DNA from: UMGS755 sp045595795
GTDB taxonomy: Bacteria > Bacillota > Clostridia > UBA1381 > UBA9506
Length of the DNA: 13,284 bases
NCBI GenBank assembly: GCA_045595795.1
Contig: JAZOBC010000072.1
Location: 1 to 13,284 of the forward strand
Reading direction: 5' to 3'
In this document: one piece after another, positions 1 through 5,247 of the stretch
How the letters are laid out: the number at the start of each line of letters is the position of its first letter
How positions within the stretch are numbered: position 1 is the stretch's first letter
Translations under genes and position numbers: made by a program
Notes under the pieces: generated by a model
The model's input: the letters and a program-made list of their open reading frames with translations, nothing else
Told to the model about the DNA's origin: nothing
The model's database searches: none

Positions 1-80
1 ATGTCTTCAAAGACCTAACGACATACATAGTGAATGTTCACACATTCTCTACCCGGTGGCAGATACGATTATTTAATTTA

Positions 81-113
81 AAATCCCCGAAAACATAAAG
101 CTTTCGAGGATTT
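81..113 (-). terminator. Hairpin terminator after tRNA-Pro
   Basis: The segments 81-92 and 102-113 can pair over 12 positions with one C/A mismatch, leaving a nine-base loop. On the minus strand the stem begins at the last base of the tRNA-Pro CCA end and is followed by a T-rich but interrupted tract (TTTTAAATTAAAT). It looks like the transcript end of tRNA-Pro, although the U-tract is not ideal. Positions 1-80 beyond it show no supportable gene. Confidence 0.6.
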
Positions 114-189
114 GGTCGGGATAACAGGATTTGAACCTGCGCCCTCTTCGTCCCGCACGAAGCGCGCTACCAAGCTGCGCTATATCCCG
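113..189 (-). tRNA. tRNA-Pro (anticodon CGG)
   Basis: A complete 77-nt cloverleaf on the minus strand with an encoded CCA end at 113-115. The acceptor stem CGGGATA/TATCCCG, a D arm with GCGC/GCGC and a GG in the loop, an anticodon stem CTTCG/CGAAG and a T arm with TTCAAAT are all intact. The C1-G72 pair with A73 and anticodon bases G35 and G36 fit bacterial proline identity; it would read CCG codons. The anticodon loop is TGCGGGA, so position 33 is G instead of the nearly universal U. The rest of the fold gives no sign of decay. It lies downstream of tRNA-Tyr but is separated from it by a hairpin terminator, and no convincing promoter of its own is seen. Confidence 0.93.
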
Positions 190-206
190 GAAACGTATTG
201 TAAAAT

Positions 207-231
207 AAAAAGCCCAGCAATCGGGCTTTTT
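207..231 (-). terminator. Rho-independent terminator after tRNA-Tyr
   Basis: A perfect nine-pair stem, AAAAAGCCC with GGGCTTTTT, around a seven-base loop, with a run of T on either side. It sits about 23 nt after the tRNA-Tyr CCA end on the minus strand. The A/T flanks make it work in either direction in principle. It would separate the tRNA-Tyr transcript from tRNA-Pro unless some transcripts read through. Confidence 0.85.
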
Positions 232-253
232 CAGCTTGTTAAACAAGCAAAGT

Positions 254-338
254 TGGTGGAGGGAGATGGATTCGAACCATCGAAGCTGAAAGCAACAGAT
301 TTACAGTCTGCCCCCTTTGGCCACTCGGGAACCCCTCC
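254..338 (-). tRNA. tRNA-Tyr (anticodon GTA)
   Basis: An 85-nt class II tRNA on the minus strand with encoded CCA at 254-256 and A73. The acceptor stem is GGAGGGG paired with TCCCTCC. The anticodon loop is CTGTAAA, giving anticodon GTA for both tyrosine codons. The long variable arm and the T arm GATGG-TTCGAAT-CCATC are typical of bacterial tRNA-Tyr. It has its own consensus promoter (366-394) and a terminator downstream (207-231), so it can be a single-gene transcript. Confidence 0.97.
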
Positions 339-365
339 ATATGAAACTCAATGCTGACTTGGTCA

Positions 366-394
366 ATTATACCACAGAAAATATTCACTGTCAA
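366..394 (-). promoter_or_regulatory. Sigma-A promoter for tRNA-Tyr
   Basis: On the minus strand TTGACA (389-394) and TATAAT (366-371) are exactly 17 bp apart, with TGG directly before the -10 (an extended -10, TGn). All twelve core bases match consensus. The start site would fall near 359, about 20 nt before the mature tRNA 5' end. An A/T-only palindrome directly upstream could act as an UP element. Confidence 0.92.
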
Positions 395-397
395 TCA

Positions 398-419
398 CTT
401 TTAAAAAATTTTTTAAAAG
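398..419. repeat. 22-bp perfect A/T palindrome
   Basis: The sequence from 398 to 419 reads the same on both strands: CTTTTAAAAAA followed by its reverse complement. It lies between the 3' end of tRNA-Thr (426) and the -35 of the tRNA-Tyr promoter (389-394). It could be a weak terminator for tRNA-Thr or an UP element for the tRNA-Tyr promoter. It has no loop, almost no G/C and no separate T-run after it, so the UP element is the better guess. Confidence 0.55.
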
Positions 420-425
420 AAGTTG

Positions 426-501
426 TGGAGCTGGTGGCAGGACTTGAACCTGTAACCTGCTGATTACAAATCAGCTGCTCTACCGATTGAGCTACACCAG
501 C
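426..501 (-). tRNA. tRNA-Thr (anticodon TGT)
   Basis: A 76-nt cloverleaf on the minus strand with encoded CCA at 426-428. The acceptor stem is GCTGGTG with CACCAGC. The anticodon stem GCTGA/TCAGC encloses TTTGTAA, so the anticodon is TGT, reading ACA and probably other threonine codons by wobble. The T arm is ACAGG-TTCAAGT-CCTGC, with one A/C mismatch at the loop-distal pair. The discriminator base is U73, as in Gram-positive threonine tRNAs. It has its own consensus promoter at 523-551. Confidence 0.96.
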
Positions 502-522
502 ATACCAAGCCGCAACAAAGAT

Positions 523-551
523 ATTATACCACGCAAGATGACATCTGTCAA
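523..551 (-). promoter_or_regulatory. Sigma-A promoter for tRNA-Thr
   Basis: On the minus strand TTGACA (546-551), a 17-bp spacer ending in TGG, and TATAAT (523-528). The core and spacing are fully consensus and there is an extended -10. The transcript would start near 516, about 15 nt before the mature tRNA. Confidence 0.92.
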
Positions 552-623
552 TACTTTTTTCTCTTAAAATTCAAAATAAGAACCCATTTTTATGGCAAAC
601 CGGGCTCTAAATAACAATTTTGC

Positions 624-652
624 TTGTAATTCTAATATTTTTATGGTAAAAT
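624..652 (+). promoter_or_regulatory. Probable sigma-A promoter for the stalk-domain gene at 696
   Basis: TTGTAA (624-629), a 17-bp spacer ending in TGG, and TAAAAT (647-652). The -35 matches four of six bases and the -10 five of six, helped by the extended -10 TGn. Transcription would start near 659, leaving a 5' leader of about 37 nt that holds the AAAGGAG ribosome binding site. Confidence 0.65.
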
Positions 653-695
653 ATTCATACTAAAGAGAAAACTTCCTGCGTAAAGGAGCTTATGG

Positions 696-2153
696 ATGAA
701 AAAAATATTAAGTCTATTTCTTGCTTACCTATTGCTTTTTTCTGTGGCGGTTTTTGTTGCAGACGCAGCAGATGAAATGATTATCATTGAGTCAAAGCCC
801 ATTTCCGTCACCTATAACGGTAACGATATTCATTTCCCTGACGCGCTTCCCCTCATTCAAAATGGAAGAACACTGGTACCGGTTAGAGCGATTATGGAGC
901 GAGCCAAGTTGACAGTTGATTACGATTCCACAACAAGAACCGTTACCGCAAGTAAAAACGATTTGACCATCGTGATGGTCATCGACAGTGCTGATGCAAC
1001 CATAACCCGCGGAGACGCCGTGCAGCAAGTCACCTTGGAAGAACCTGCCAGACTCATTGATGGCCGCACCTATGTTCCCATTCGGTTTTTGAGTGAAAGC
1101 ATGGATGTAAAGGTAAATTGGAATGCCAACGGCCGTGAAGTTGTGCTGATCGACTCTGCTGAGTGGAAAGATAAAATCGCGCAAAAGGCACCACTGCTCA
1201 ATAGTGTTTTGAATTTACCCTTACAGCAAAAGCCATATTTCATGGACAGTGCCGGCGATGCACAAATTGAGTTAATTTTAAAAAACATGCCCTCCACCAC
1301 AGAAACGTCACGTTCTGAAATAAAAAGCAACTTTGATTTATCTTTTTCGCAAACCGAAGTTTTTGATGGCACCAATACCGGAGCATACTTGGTTCTGCAG
1401 GCGGATTTATCTTCCTTAAAAAAGCTGCCGACAAGCTTATTGGGCGCAGATGATACAACCCTTCAGAAACTTGCAAAGATGCACCGTATTGATGTCGATA
1501 TGGTGCTTGACAAAGACGCTAACTTCTATATTAAAAGTGTGCCTCTCGTAGAAAAAATGCGTGAAATTGGCATCACTGATTTGGCAGACACCATCGGTAA
1601 CCGCTATGTGAAACTTGTAGATACTTCTCAAAAGGATGAAGACACCAAAAATGCTGACACACTGTGGGAATACATCGTAAATACGATTGAATCGGACGAT
1701 CTTTTATATTCTCAAAGTGTTGCGCACATCTCACAAATCGTGGATTCCTACATCGCAACCTTTGGCAGCAACCGTTGCAGTACAAAAACCTTGGCAAAGG
1801 GCGTTACGCGCCATGAATGCACTCTGACAGAAAAAGAACTGACATTTTTGAACTTCATCAAACCTGAGGCAAGTGGCATAACAGATTCTGACATCGACTT
1901 GAAAATGTTTGTAACTGAATCCAATGGTGTCGCCACAAAAATGGAGTTTAATCTTTCTTTCGTCAGCGCCGCTAAGCCGCTTGACAGCATAGAGGGCGCC
2001 AAGAACCCCACAGCACAATATAAAATTACCTTTAATGTAGGCATGGCATTCCGTGACTATTCAAGCACGTATGACCGCAATGTGTCAATTCCGAAAAATA
2101 TAATTACGTTAGAAGAATTAGAAAAGAAATTTGAAAATTCAATAACCTCTTGA
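696..2153 (+). CDS. Exported stalk-domain (copper amine oxidase N-like) protein of unknown function
   Basis: A 485-residue protein. Residues 1-24 form a signal peptide (KK, a hydrophobic core, then VADA before ADEM), so it is exported. Residues about 35-155 carry two copies of the copper amine oxidase N-terminal-like ('stalk') motif, NGRTLVPVRAIME near 56-68 and DGRTYVPIRFLSES near 122-135, each followed by a V-D/N-W/Y turn typical of the family. This domain is usually a surface or cell-wall-associated module in Firmicutes and does not imply copper or oxidase activity. Residues about 160-485 match no family I recognise. They are rich in alternating hydrophobic strands and look like a two-lobed beta-rich fold such as those of LolA/LprG-type carriers, but that is only a guess. 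The start is set by AAAGGAG (682-688), 7 nt before ATG; an ATG at 692 is in another frame. The gene converges on the SleB-like gene. Confidence 0.85.
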   Translation: MKKILSLFLAYLLLFSVAVFVADAADEMIIIESKPISVTYNGNDIHFPDALPLIQNGRTLVPVRAIMERAKLTVDYDSTTRTVTASKNDLTIVMVIDSADATITRGDAVQQVTLEEPARLIDGRTYVPIRFLSESMDVKVNWNANGREVVLIDSAEWKDKIAQKAPLLNSVLNLPLQQKPYFMDSAGDAQIELILKNMPSTTETSRSEIKSNFDLSFSQTEVFDGTNTGAYLVLQADLSSLKKLPTSLLGADDTTLQKLAKMHRIDVDMVLDKDANFYIKSVPLVEKMREIGITDLADTIGNRYVKLVDTSQKDEDTKNADTLWEYIVNTIESDDLLYSQSVAHISQIVDSYIATFGSNRCSTKTLAKGVTRHECTLTEKELTFLNFIKPEASGITDSDIDLKMFVTESNGVATKMEFNLSFVSAAKPLDSIEGAKNPTAQYKITFNVGMAFRDYSSTYDRNVSIPKNIITLEELEKKFENSITS

Positions 2154-2160
2154 TTAACTT

Positions 2161-2193
2161 AAAAAGAGCTGTCACGAAAGACAGCTCTTTTTT
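2161..2193. terminator. Bidirectional rho-independent terminator
   Basis: A perfect 13-pair stem, AAAAAGAGCTGTC with GACAGCTCTTTTT, around a six-base loop, with T-runs on either strand. It lies 7 nt after the stop of the plus-strand stalk-domain gene and 10 nt after the stop of the minus-strand SleB-like gene, so it serves both convergent transcripts. Confidence 0.93.
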
Positions 2194-2202
2194 ATATTCC
2201 GA

Positions 2203-3054
2203 TTATAAATAGAAATGATGATTTGCAATCACGGTATAAAAGGGTCTGTTGCTCGTAATCCAGTGACTTTGTGCGCTCACAGGATTTAAAAAGAACAAGC
2301 AGCTTCCTACAACGTTTTCGCCCTCTAAAGCTCGTTTTGCTGCAACCACACTGTCGCCATAGGGCGTGTGATAAATGCTGCCATCCAACACAGGGGAAAA
2401 TTGAACGCCATGCTTTCGGTCAAAAATAACGCCATAAATGGTGTTGGGATATTCCGGACTTTTCACACGATTTAATACCACGTTGCCCACCGCAATTTTT
2501 CCACGCATGGGTTCTCCCCTGCTTTCAGCGTGGATAATACGGGACAGCCAATAAATTTCATCATCACTGTAACCACGGTTCCCCATCAAGTGACTCGGCA
2601 CGGTGACACCTTCTTTGCGTATATTGACCGTATAGGTATCAAAAATCCAATCGACCTCGCAAGAAAGTTCTTCGCAAACGAACCGCACCGGCACAAACAA
2701 ACGCTCGTCTACAAGTCGGATTCCGTTTTCAATGGGAACATATCGACCGTTGACGTAACCGCCGTCTTTACCCTTGGGCAACTCTATCACAGTCCCCTCG
2801 TGATAAATCGTTGCGGTATCTGTTTGTGTATCCCAAGTAACACTTTCTGCCCCAATCGCTTCACTGACAAAGCGAACAGGCACAAAGGTAGTGCCGTTAT
2901 AAAGAAACGGTTTTGTATCCATTTGGATGAATGTATCGTTCACAGTCATGGTAATCGGTGTGTCAAAATTTATGTCTTCTTTGGCTGCCATACTCGGCAG
3001 CGGACTCACCAACAGAAGCGTCAGCAAGGTTAAGAGCAAGCATCGTTTCAACAT
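2203..3054 (-). CDS. Exported stalk-domain / SleB-family cell wall hydrolase
   Basis: A 283-residue exported protein. Residues 1-23 are a signal peptide ending PSMAA. Residues about 33-146 hold stalk-type (copper amine oxidase N-like) repeats: NGTTFVPVRFVSEAIGA at 53-69 and DERLFVPVRFVCEEL at 116-130. Residues about 163-283 are a SleB/CwlJ-type hydrolase domain (hydrolase_2 family), with HAESRGEP at 175-182, GKIAVGNVVLNRV at 185-197, the FSPVLDG segment at 219-225 and NHHFYL at the C-terminus. Glu177 in HAE is the expected catalytic acid. SleB enzymes are lytic transglycosylases that degrade spore cortex at germination; the stalk module probably takes the place of the usual peptidoglycan-binding domain. 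A longer frame open to 3093 is less likely, because AGGAG (3062-3066) lies 7 nt before the ATG at 3054 and only this start puts the signal peptide at the N-terminus. A role in germination rather than in vegetative wall turnover is inferred. Confidence 0.88.
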   Translation of the reverse strand: MLKRCLLLTLLTLLLVSPLPSMAAKEDINFDTPITMTVNDTFIQMDTKPFLYNGTTFVPVRFVSEAIGAESVTWDTQTDTATIYHEGTVIELPKGKDGGYVNGRYVPIENGIRLVDERLFVPVRFVCEELSCEVDWIFDTYTVNIRKEGVTVPSHLMGNRGYSDDEIYWLSRIIHAESRGEPMRGKIAVGNVVLNRVKSPEYPNTIYGVIFDRKHGVQFSPVLDGSIYHTPYGDSVVAAKRALEGENVVGSCLFFLNPVSAQSHWITSNRPFYTVIANHHFYL

Positions 3055-3112
3055 GTGGACTCTCCTCCCCTTCTTAGCTTTTTGATATATCATGTCTGAT
3101 ACTCACCACAAT

Positions 3113-3142
3113 AGTATAACATAAAAAAACCATGGATGACAA
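3113..3142 (-). promoter_or_regulatory. Candidate promoter for the SleB-like gene
   Basis: On the minus strand TTGTCA (3137-3142), an 18-bp spacer ending in TGT, and TATACT (3113-3118). The -35 and -10 each match five of six consensus bases and there is an extended -10. The -35 falls inside the loop side of the argB terminator hairpin (3123-3157). No better match to sporulation sigma factors (E, F, G or K) was seen here, but a sporulation promoter cannot be excluded by eye. Confidence 0.5.
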
Positions 3143-3157
3143 GCGTCAATCCATGGT
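3123..3157 (-). terminator. Rho-independent terminator of the argC-argB operon
   Basis: On the minus strand ACCATGGAT (stem), then GAC/GTC with a GCTT loop and a one-base bulge, then ATCCATGGT, followed directly by seven T. The hairpin begins about 31 nt after the argB stop codon. Stem and T-run are both strong. Confidence 0.9.
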
Positions 3158-3188
3158 AATTATGTAAACTAATTTTGAACAGACCGGC

Positions 3189-4058
3189 TTAGCCCTCGCG
3201 TGTAAACATGCTGCCAATACCGGTATCTGTAAAGATTTCGAGCAGAATGGAATGCAGAATACGGCCGTCAATGATATGGACACGATTAACGCCCTGATTC
3301 ACAGCTTCAATACAACCGCGAACCTTAGGAATCATGCCGCCGCTGATGGTACCATCCTCAATGAGCTGTGTTGCCTTAGTCGCTGTCATTTCATATATGA
3401 TGTTGCCTTCCGTATCCTTAACGCCCTCAACGTCTGTTAAGAACATGAGCTTTTCAGCACCCACTGCCGCTGCAATAGCACCGGCAACCGTATCAGCGTT
3501 AATGTTATAACTTTGACCCTCTTTATCGACACCGATGGGAGCGATGACGGGGATAAATTCATCATTTGTTAAATTTAAGAGCAGCTTTTGGTTAATTTTC
3601 TTAATTTTGCCCACATAACCCAAATCCACAGGGTTGCCGTCTGCATCTTTGTCCATAGCTTCGCACTCAATCAGGCTGCCGTCAATACCACAAATGCCTA
3701 CAGCCTTACCACCATATTGATTCAGAAGAGAAACAACCTCTTTGTTGGTTTTGCCCACCAGCACCATTTGCGCCACAGCCATAGTCTGCGCATCGGTCAC
3801 GCGCAAACCACCCACAAATTTGCTTTCAATCTGATAGGTTTTCAGTGCCGCTGTGATGTCAGGGCCGCCGCCGTGAACCACCACCGGATGCATACCTACA
3901 TATTTCAGCAGGGTAACGTCCTCCATAACGGAATGCTTCAACTCATCATTAATCATGGCATTGCCGCCATACTTAATGACAACGGTTTTGTTATATAATT
4001 TTTGTATGTAAGGAAGGGCTTCAATTAAAATCCCTGCCTTTTTAATTAACTCCTGCAT
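3189..4058 (-). CDS. argB: Acetylglutamate kinase
   Basis: A 289-residue N-acetyl-L-glutamate kinase (EC 2.7.2.8), the second step of arginine synthesis: ATP-dependent phosphorylation of N-acetylglutamate in the cytoplasm. Amino acid kinase family motifs are clear: VVIKYGGNAM at 26-35 (phosphate binding), VVVHGGGPDI at 59-68 and GGLRVTDAQTM at 83-93. Residues 1-23 form an extra N-terminal helix before the kinase core. In this family that helix is typical of hexameric, arginine-inhibited enzymes and is absent from the shorter E. coli type, so feedback inhibition by arginine is likely here. The start is supported by AGGAGG about 6 nt upstream. The gene lies 15 nt downstream of argC in the same operon and is followed by the terminator at 3123-3157. 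No argJ lies between them. Confidence 0.97.
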   Translation of the reverse strand: MQELIKKAGILIEALPYIQKLYNKTVVIKYGGNAMINDELKHSVMEDVTLLKYVGMHPVVVHGGGPDITAALKTYQIESKFVGGLRVTDAQTMAVAQMVLVGKTNKEVVSLLNQYGGKAVGICGIDGSLIECEAMDKDADGNPVDLGYVGKIKKINQKLLLNLTNDEFIPVIAPIGVDKEGQSYNINADTVAGAIAAAVGAEKLMFLTDVEGVKDTEGNIIYEMTATKATQLIEDGTISGGMIPKVRGCIEAVNQGVNRVHIIDGRILHSILLEIFTDTGIGSMFTREG

Positions 4059-4073
4059 AATATCCTCCTGTTT

Positions 4074-5111
4074 TTACAGATAAAATCCTGAGCCGCAAAG
4101 ACCCTGTGTTTCAGGGAAGCCGCAAAGCAGATTCATGTTCTGCACTGCCTGACCCGCTGCGCCCTTAACCAAGTTATCAATGGCACTGACCACAATTACG
4201 CGGTTTAAACGCTCATCCACACAAAGACCAATATCCACAAAGTTTGAGCCGGCAACATGGTTGCTTTCGGGTAGACCACTGTCATAGATTCTAACGAAGG
4301 GTTCTCCATCATAAAAATCATGATACAGCTTAAGTAGTTCTTCCTTTTTCTTCGGTGCCTTTAAGTCTGCATAAATGGTTGCATAAATGCCGCGCTTCAT
4401 AGGCACCAAATGTGGTGTGAAGGAAAGTACAATATCGGTTCCTGCCAAGAGGGAAAGCTCCTGTTCAATCTCTGAAGTGTGCCGATGAGTTGCTACCTTA
4501 TAAGCCTTCATGTTTTCGGTGCATTCACAAAAATGATAATCCACAGCCAGACCTCTGCCTGCGCCGGATACACCGGATTTTGCATCAATGATAATATGCT
4601 TCGGTTCTACAACTCCGTTTTTAAGCAATGGTGCCAAACCTAAAATGGAACAAGTGGTATAACAGCCCGGATTGCCAATCAGGCGTGTTTTTTTAATGGC
4701 TTCACGATGAAGCTCCGGCATACCATAAACCGAAACCTCCAAAAGTTCCGGTGAAGAATGGGGCTGGTTATACCAAGCCTCATAGACTGCCGGATCATTG
4801 TAGCGATAGTCACCGGATAAGTCAATGACCTTAAGACCCAATGCATACAGCTTGGGAATAACCTCTTTGGAAGCACCATGAGGCAGTGCGGTAAACACAA
4901 CATCACAGTTTTCTGCCACCTTTTCAGGCTCAGCAGAGGTCAAAACCATATCGCAAACGCCACGAAGCGCAGGATAAATCTCTGATATTTTCTGACCCTC
5001 ATAGCTTTTTGAAGTCAGCATCGTCAGTTCCACGCCCCCGTGCTGCAAAAGCAGCCGCACCAGTTCGCTGCCTGCATAGCCGGTAGCACCTAAAATTCCA
5101 ACTCGTACCAT
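4074..5111 (-). CDS. argC: N-acetyl-gamma-glutamyl-phosphate reductase
   Basis: A 345-residue NADPH-dependent reductase (EC 1.2.1.38) that converts N-acetylglutamyl phosphate, the ArgB product, to the semialdehyde. The N-terminal Rossmann motif GILGATGYAGSELVRLL lies at 5-21. The catalytic cysteine is Cys150 in IGNPGCYTT, and the conserved HRHTSEIEQE segment with the active-site histidine is at 209-218. KSGVSGAGRG at 178-187 is also typical. The frame is open to 5174, but the start is placed at the ATG of MVRVGILG: AAGGAAGGAAG lies just upstream, the family begins at this point, and the longer version would add a stretch unlike ArgC that overlaps the operator. First gene of the argC-argB operon; the promoter is covered by two ARG boxes. 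Confidence 0.97.
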   Translation of the reverse strand: MVRVGILGATGYAGSELVRLLLQHGGVELTMLTSKSYEGQKISEIYPALRGVCDMVLTSAEPEKVAENCDVVFTALPHGASKEVIPKLYALGLKVIDLSGDYRYNDPAVYEAWYNQPHSSPELLEVSVYGMPELHREAIKKTRLIGNPGCYTTCSILGLAPLLKNGVVEPKHIIIDAKSGVSGAGRGLAVDYHFCECTENMKAYKVATHRHTSEIEQELSLLAGTDIVLSFTPHLVPMKRGIYATIYADLKAPKKKEELLKLYHDFYDGEPFVRIYDSGLPESNHVAGSNFVDIGLCVDERLNRVIVVSAIDNLVKGAAGQAVQNMNLLCGFPETQGLCGSGFYL

Positions 5112-5137
5112 TGTTTTCTTCCTTCCTTTATTCATAA

Positions 5138-5155
5138 CTTGTATTATTATACAAC
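5138..5155 (-). promoter_or_regulatory. ARG box 2 (ArgR operator) over the argC -10
   Basis: The 14-bp core at 5140-5153 reads TGTATAATAATACA on the minus strand, an exact fit to the palindromic ArgR/AhrC half-site pattern TGNATWWWWATNCA. It contains the -10 hexamer of the argC promoter. Its centre is 20 bp from that of box 1, about two helical turns, as expected for an ArgR hexamer binding paired boxes. Confidence 0.8.
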
Positions 5156-5174
5156 ATAATGCATAAAAATGCAA
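5146..5174 (-). promoter_or_regulatory. argC-argB promoter
   Basis: On the minus strand TTGCAT (5169-5174), a 17-bp spacer, and TATAAT (5146-5151), with a start site near 5139. The -10 is perfect and the -35 keeps TTG. Both hexamers lie inside ARG box palindromes, so bound ArgR would block RNA polymerase directly. Confidence 0.8.
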
Positions 5175-5175
5175 T
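5158..5175 (-). promoter_or_regulatory. ARG box 1 (ArgR operator) over the argC -35
   Basis: On the minus strand this reads ATTGCATTTTTATGCATT, fitting all positions of the 18-bp pattern WNTGNATWWWWATNCANW. The 14-bp core (5160-5173) is a perfect 5+4+5 palindrome. Only 2 bp separate it from box 2. It covers the argC -35. Confidence 0.82.
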
Positions 5176-5198
5176 AGTAAATTTATTTAAAACCAAAT

Positions 5199-5228
5199 GT
5201 TTAATCACAAATTTATTTGTCTATACTG
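5199..5228 (+). promoter_or_regulatory. Probable sigma-F promoter of spoIIR
   Basis: GTTTA (5199-5203), a spacer of exactly 15 bp, then GTCTATACTG (5219-5228). This fits the forespore sigma-F pattern GYWTA-N15-GGNRANAHTR at the -35, the spacing and the G, A, A, H, T and R positions of the -10; it misses the second G and the first R. In Bacillus spoIIR is a classic sigma-F gene. The TATACT inside it could also serve sigma-A, but no matching -35 is seen at 16-18 bp. Confidence 0.65.
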
Positions 5229-5247
5229 ATTGCAGGAGATGATGAAT

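Noticed and set aside
1..80. Possible start of a minus-strand gene (ATG at about 25-27) behind a small palindrome GAATGT-TCAC-ACATTC at 32-47.
   Set aside because: Only about nine codons are visible before the window edge, there is no good ribosome binding site, and the palindrome matches no operator I can name with confidence.
197..202. TACAAT on the minus strand, 7 nt before tRNA-Pro, as a promoter.
   Set aside because: The position fits a -10, but no -35 or TGn is present and the -35 place lies within the tRNA-Tyr terminator hairpin. Read-through is equally likely.
112..357. An 81-codon plus-strand open frame.
   Set aside because: It runs antisense through the tRNA-Pro and tRNA-Tyr genes and their terminator, and shows the usual false peptide of tRNA regions.
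502..695. Riboswitch or T-box leader before the stalk-domain gene.
   Set aside because: The leader is only about 37 nt after the predicted start site, with no stem-loop array or T-box sequence.
2530..3033. A 167-codon plus-strand open frame opposite the SleB-like gene.
   Set aside because: It lies wholly within the real gene on the other strand, has no ribosome binding site and resembles no family.
3588..3998. A 136-codon plus-strand open frame opposite argB.
   Set aside because: Shadow of argB; composition and content do not look like a protein.
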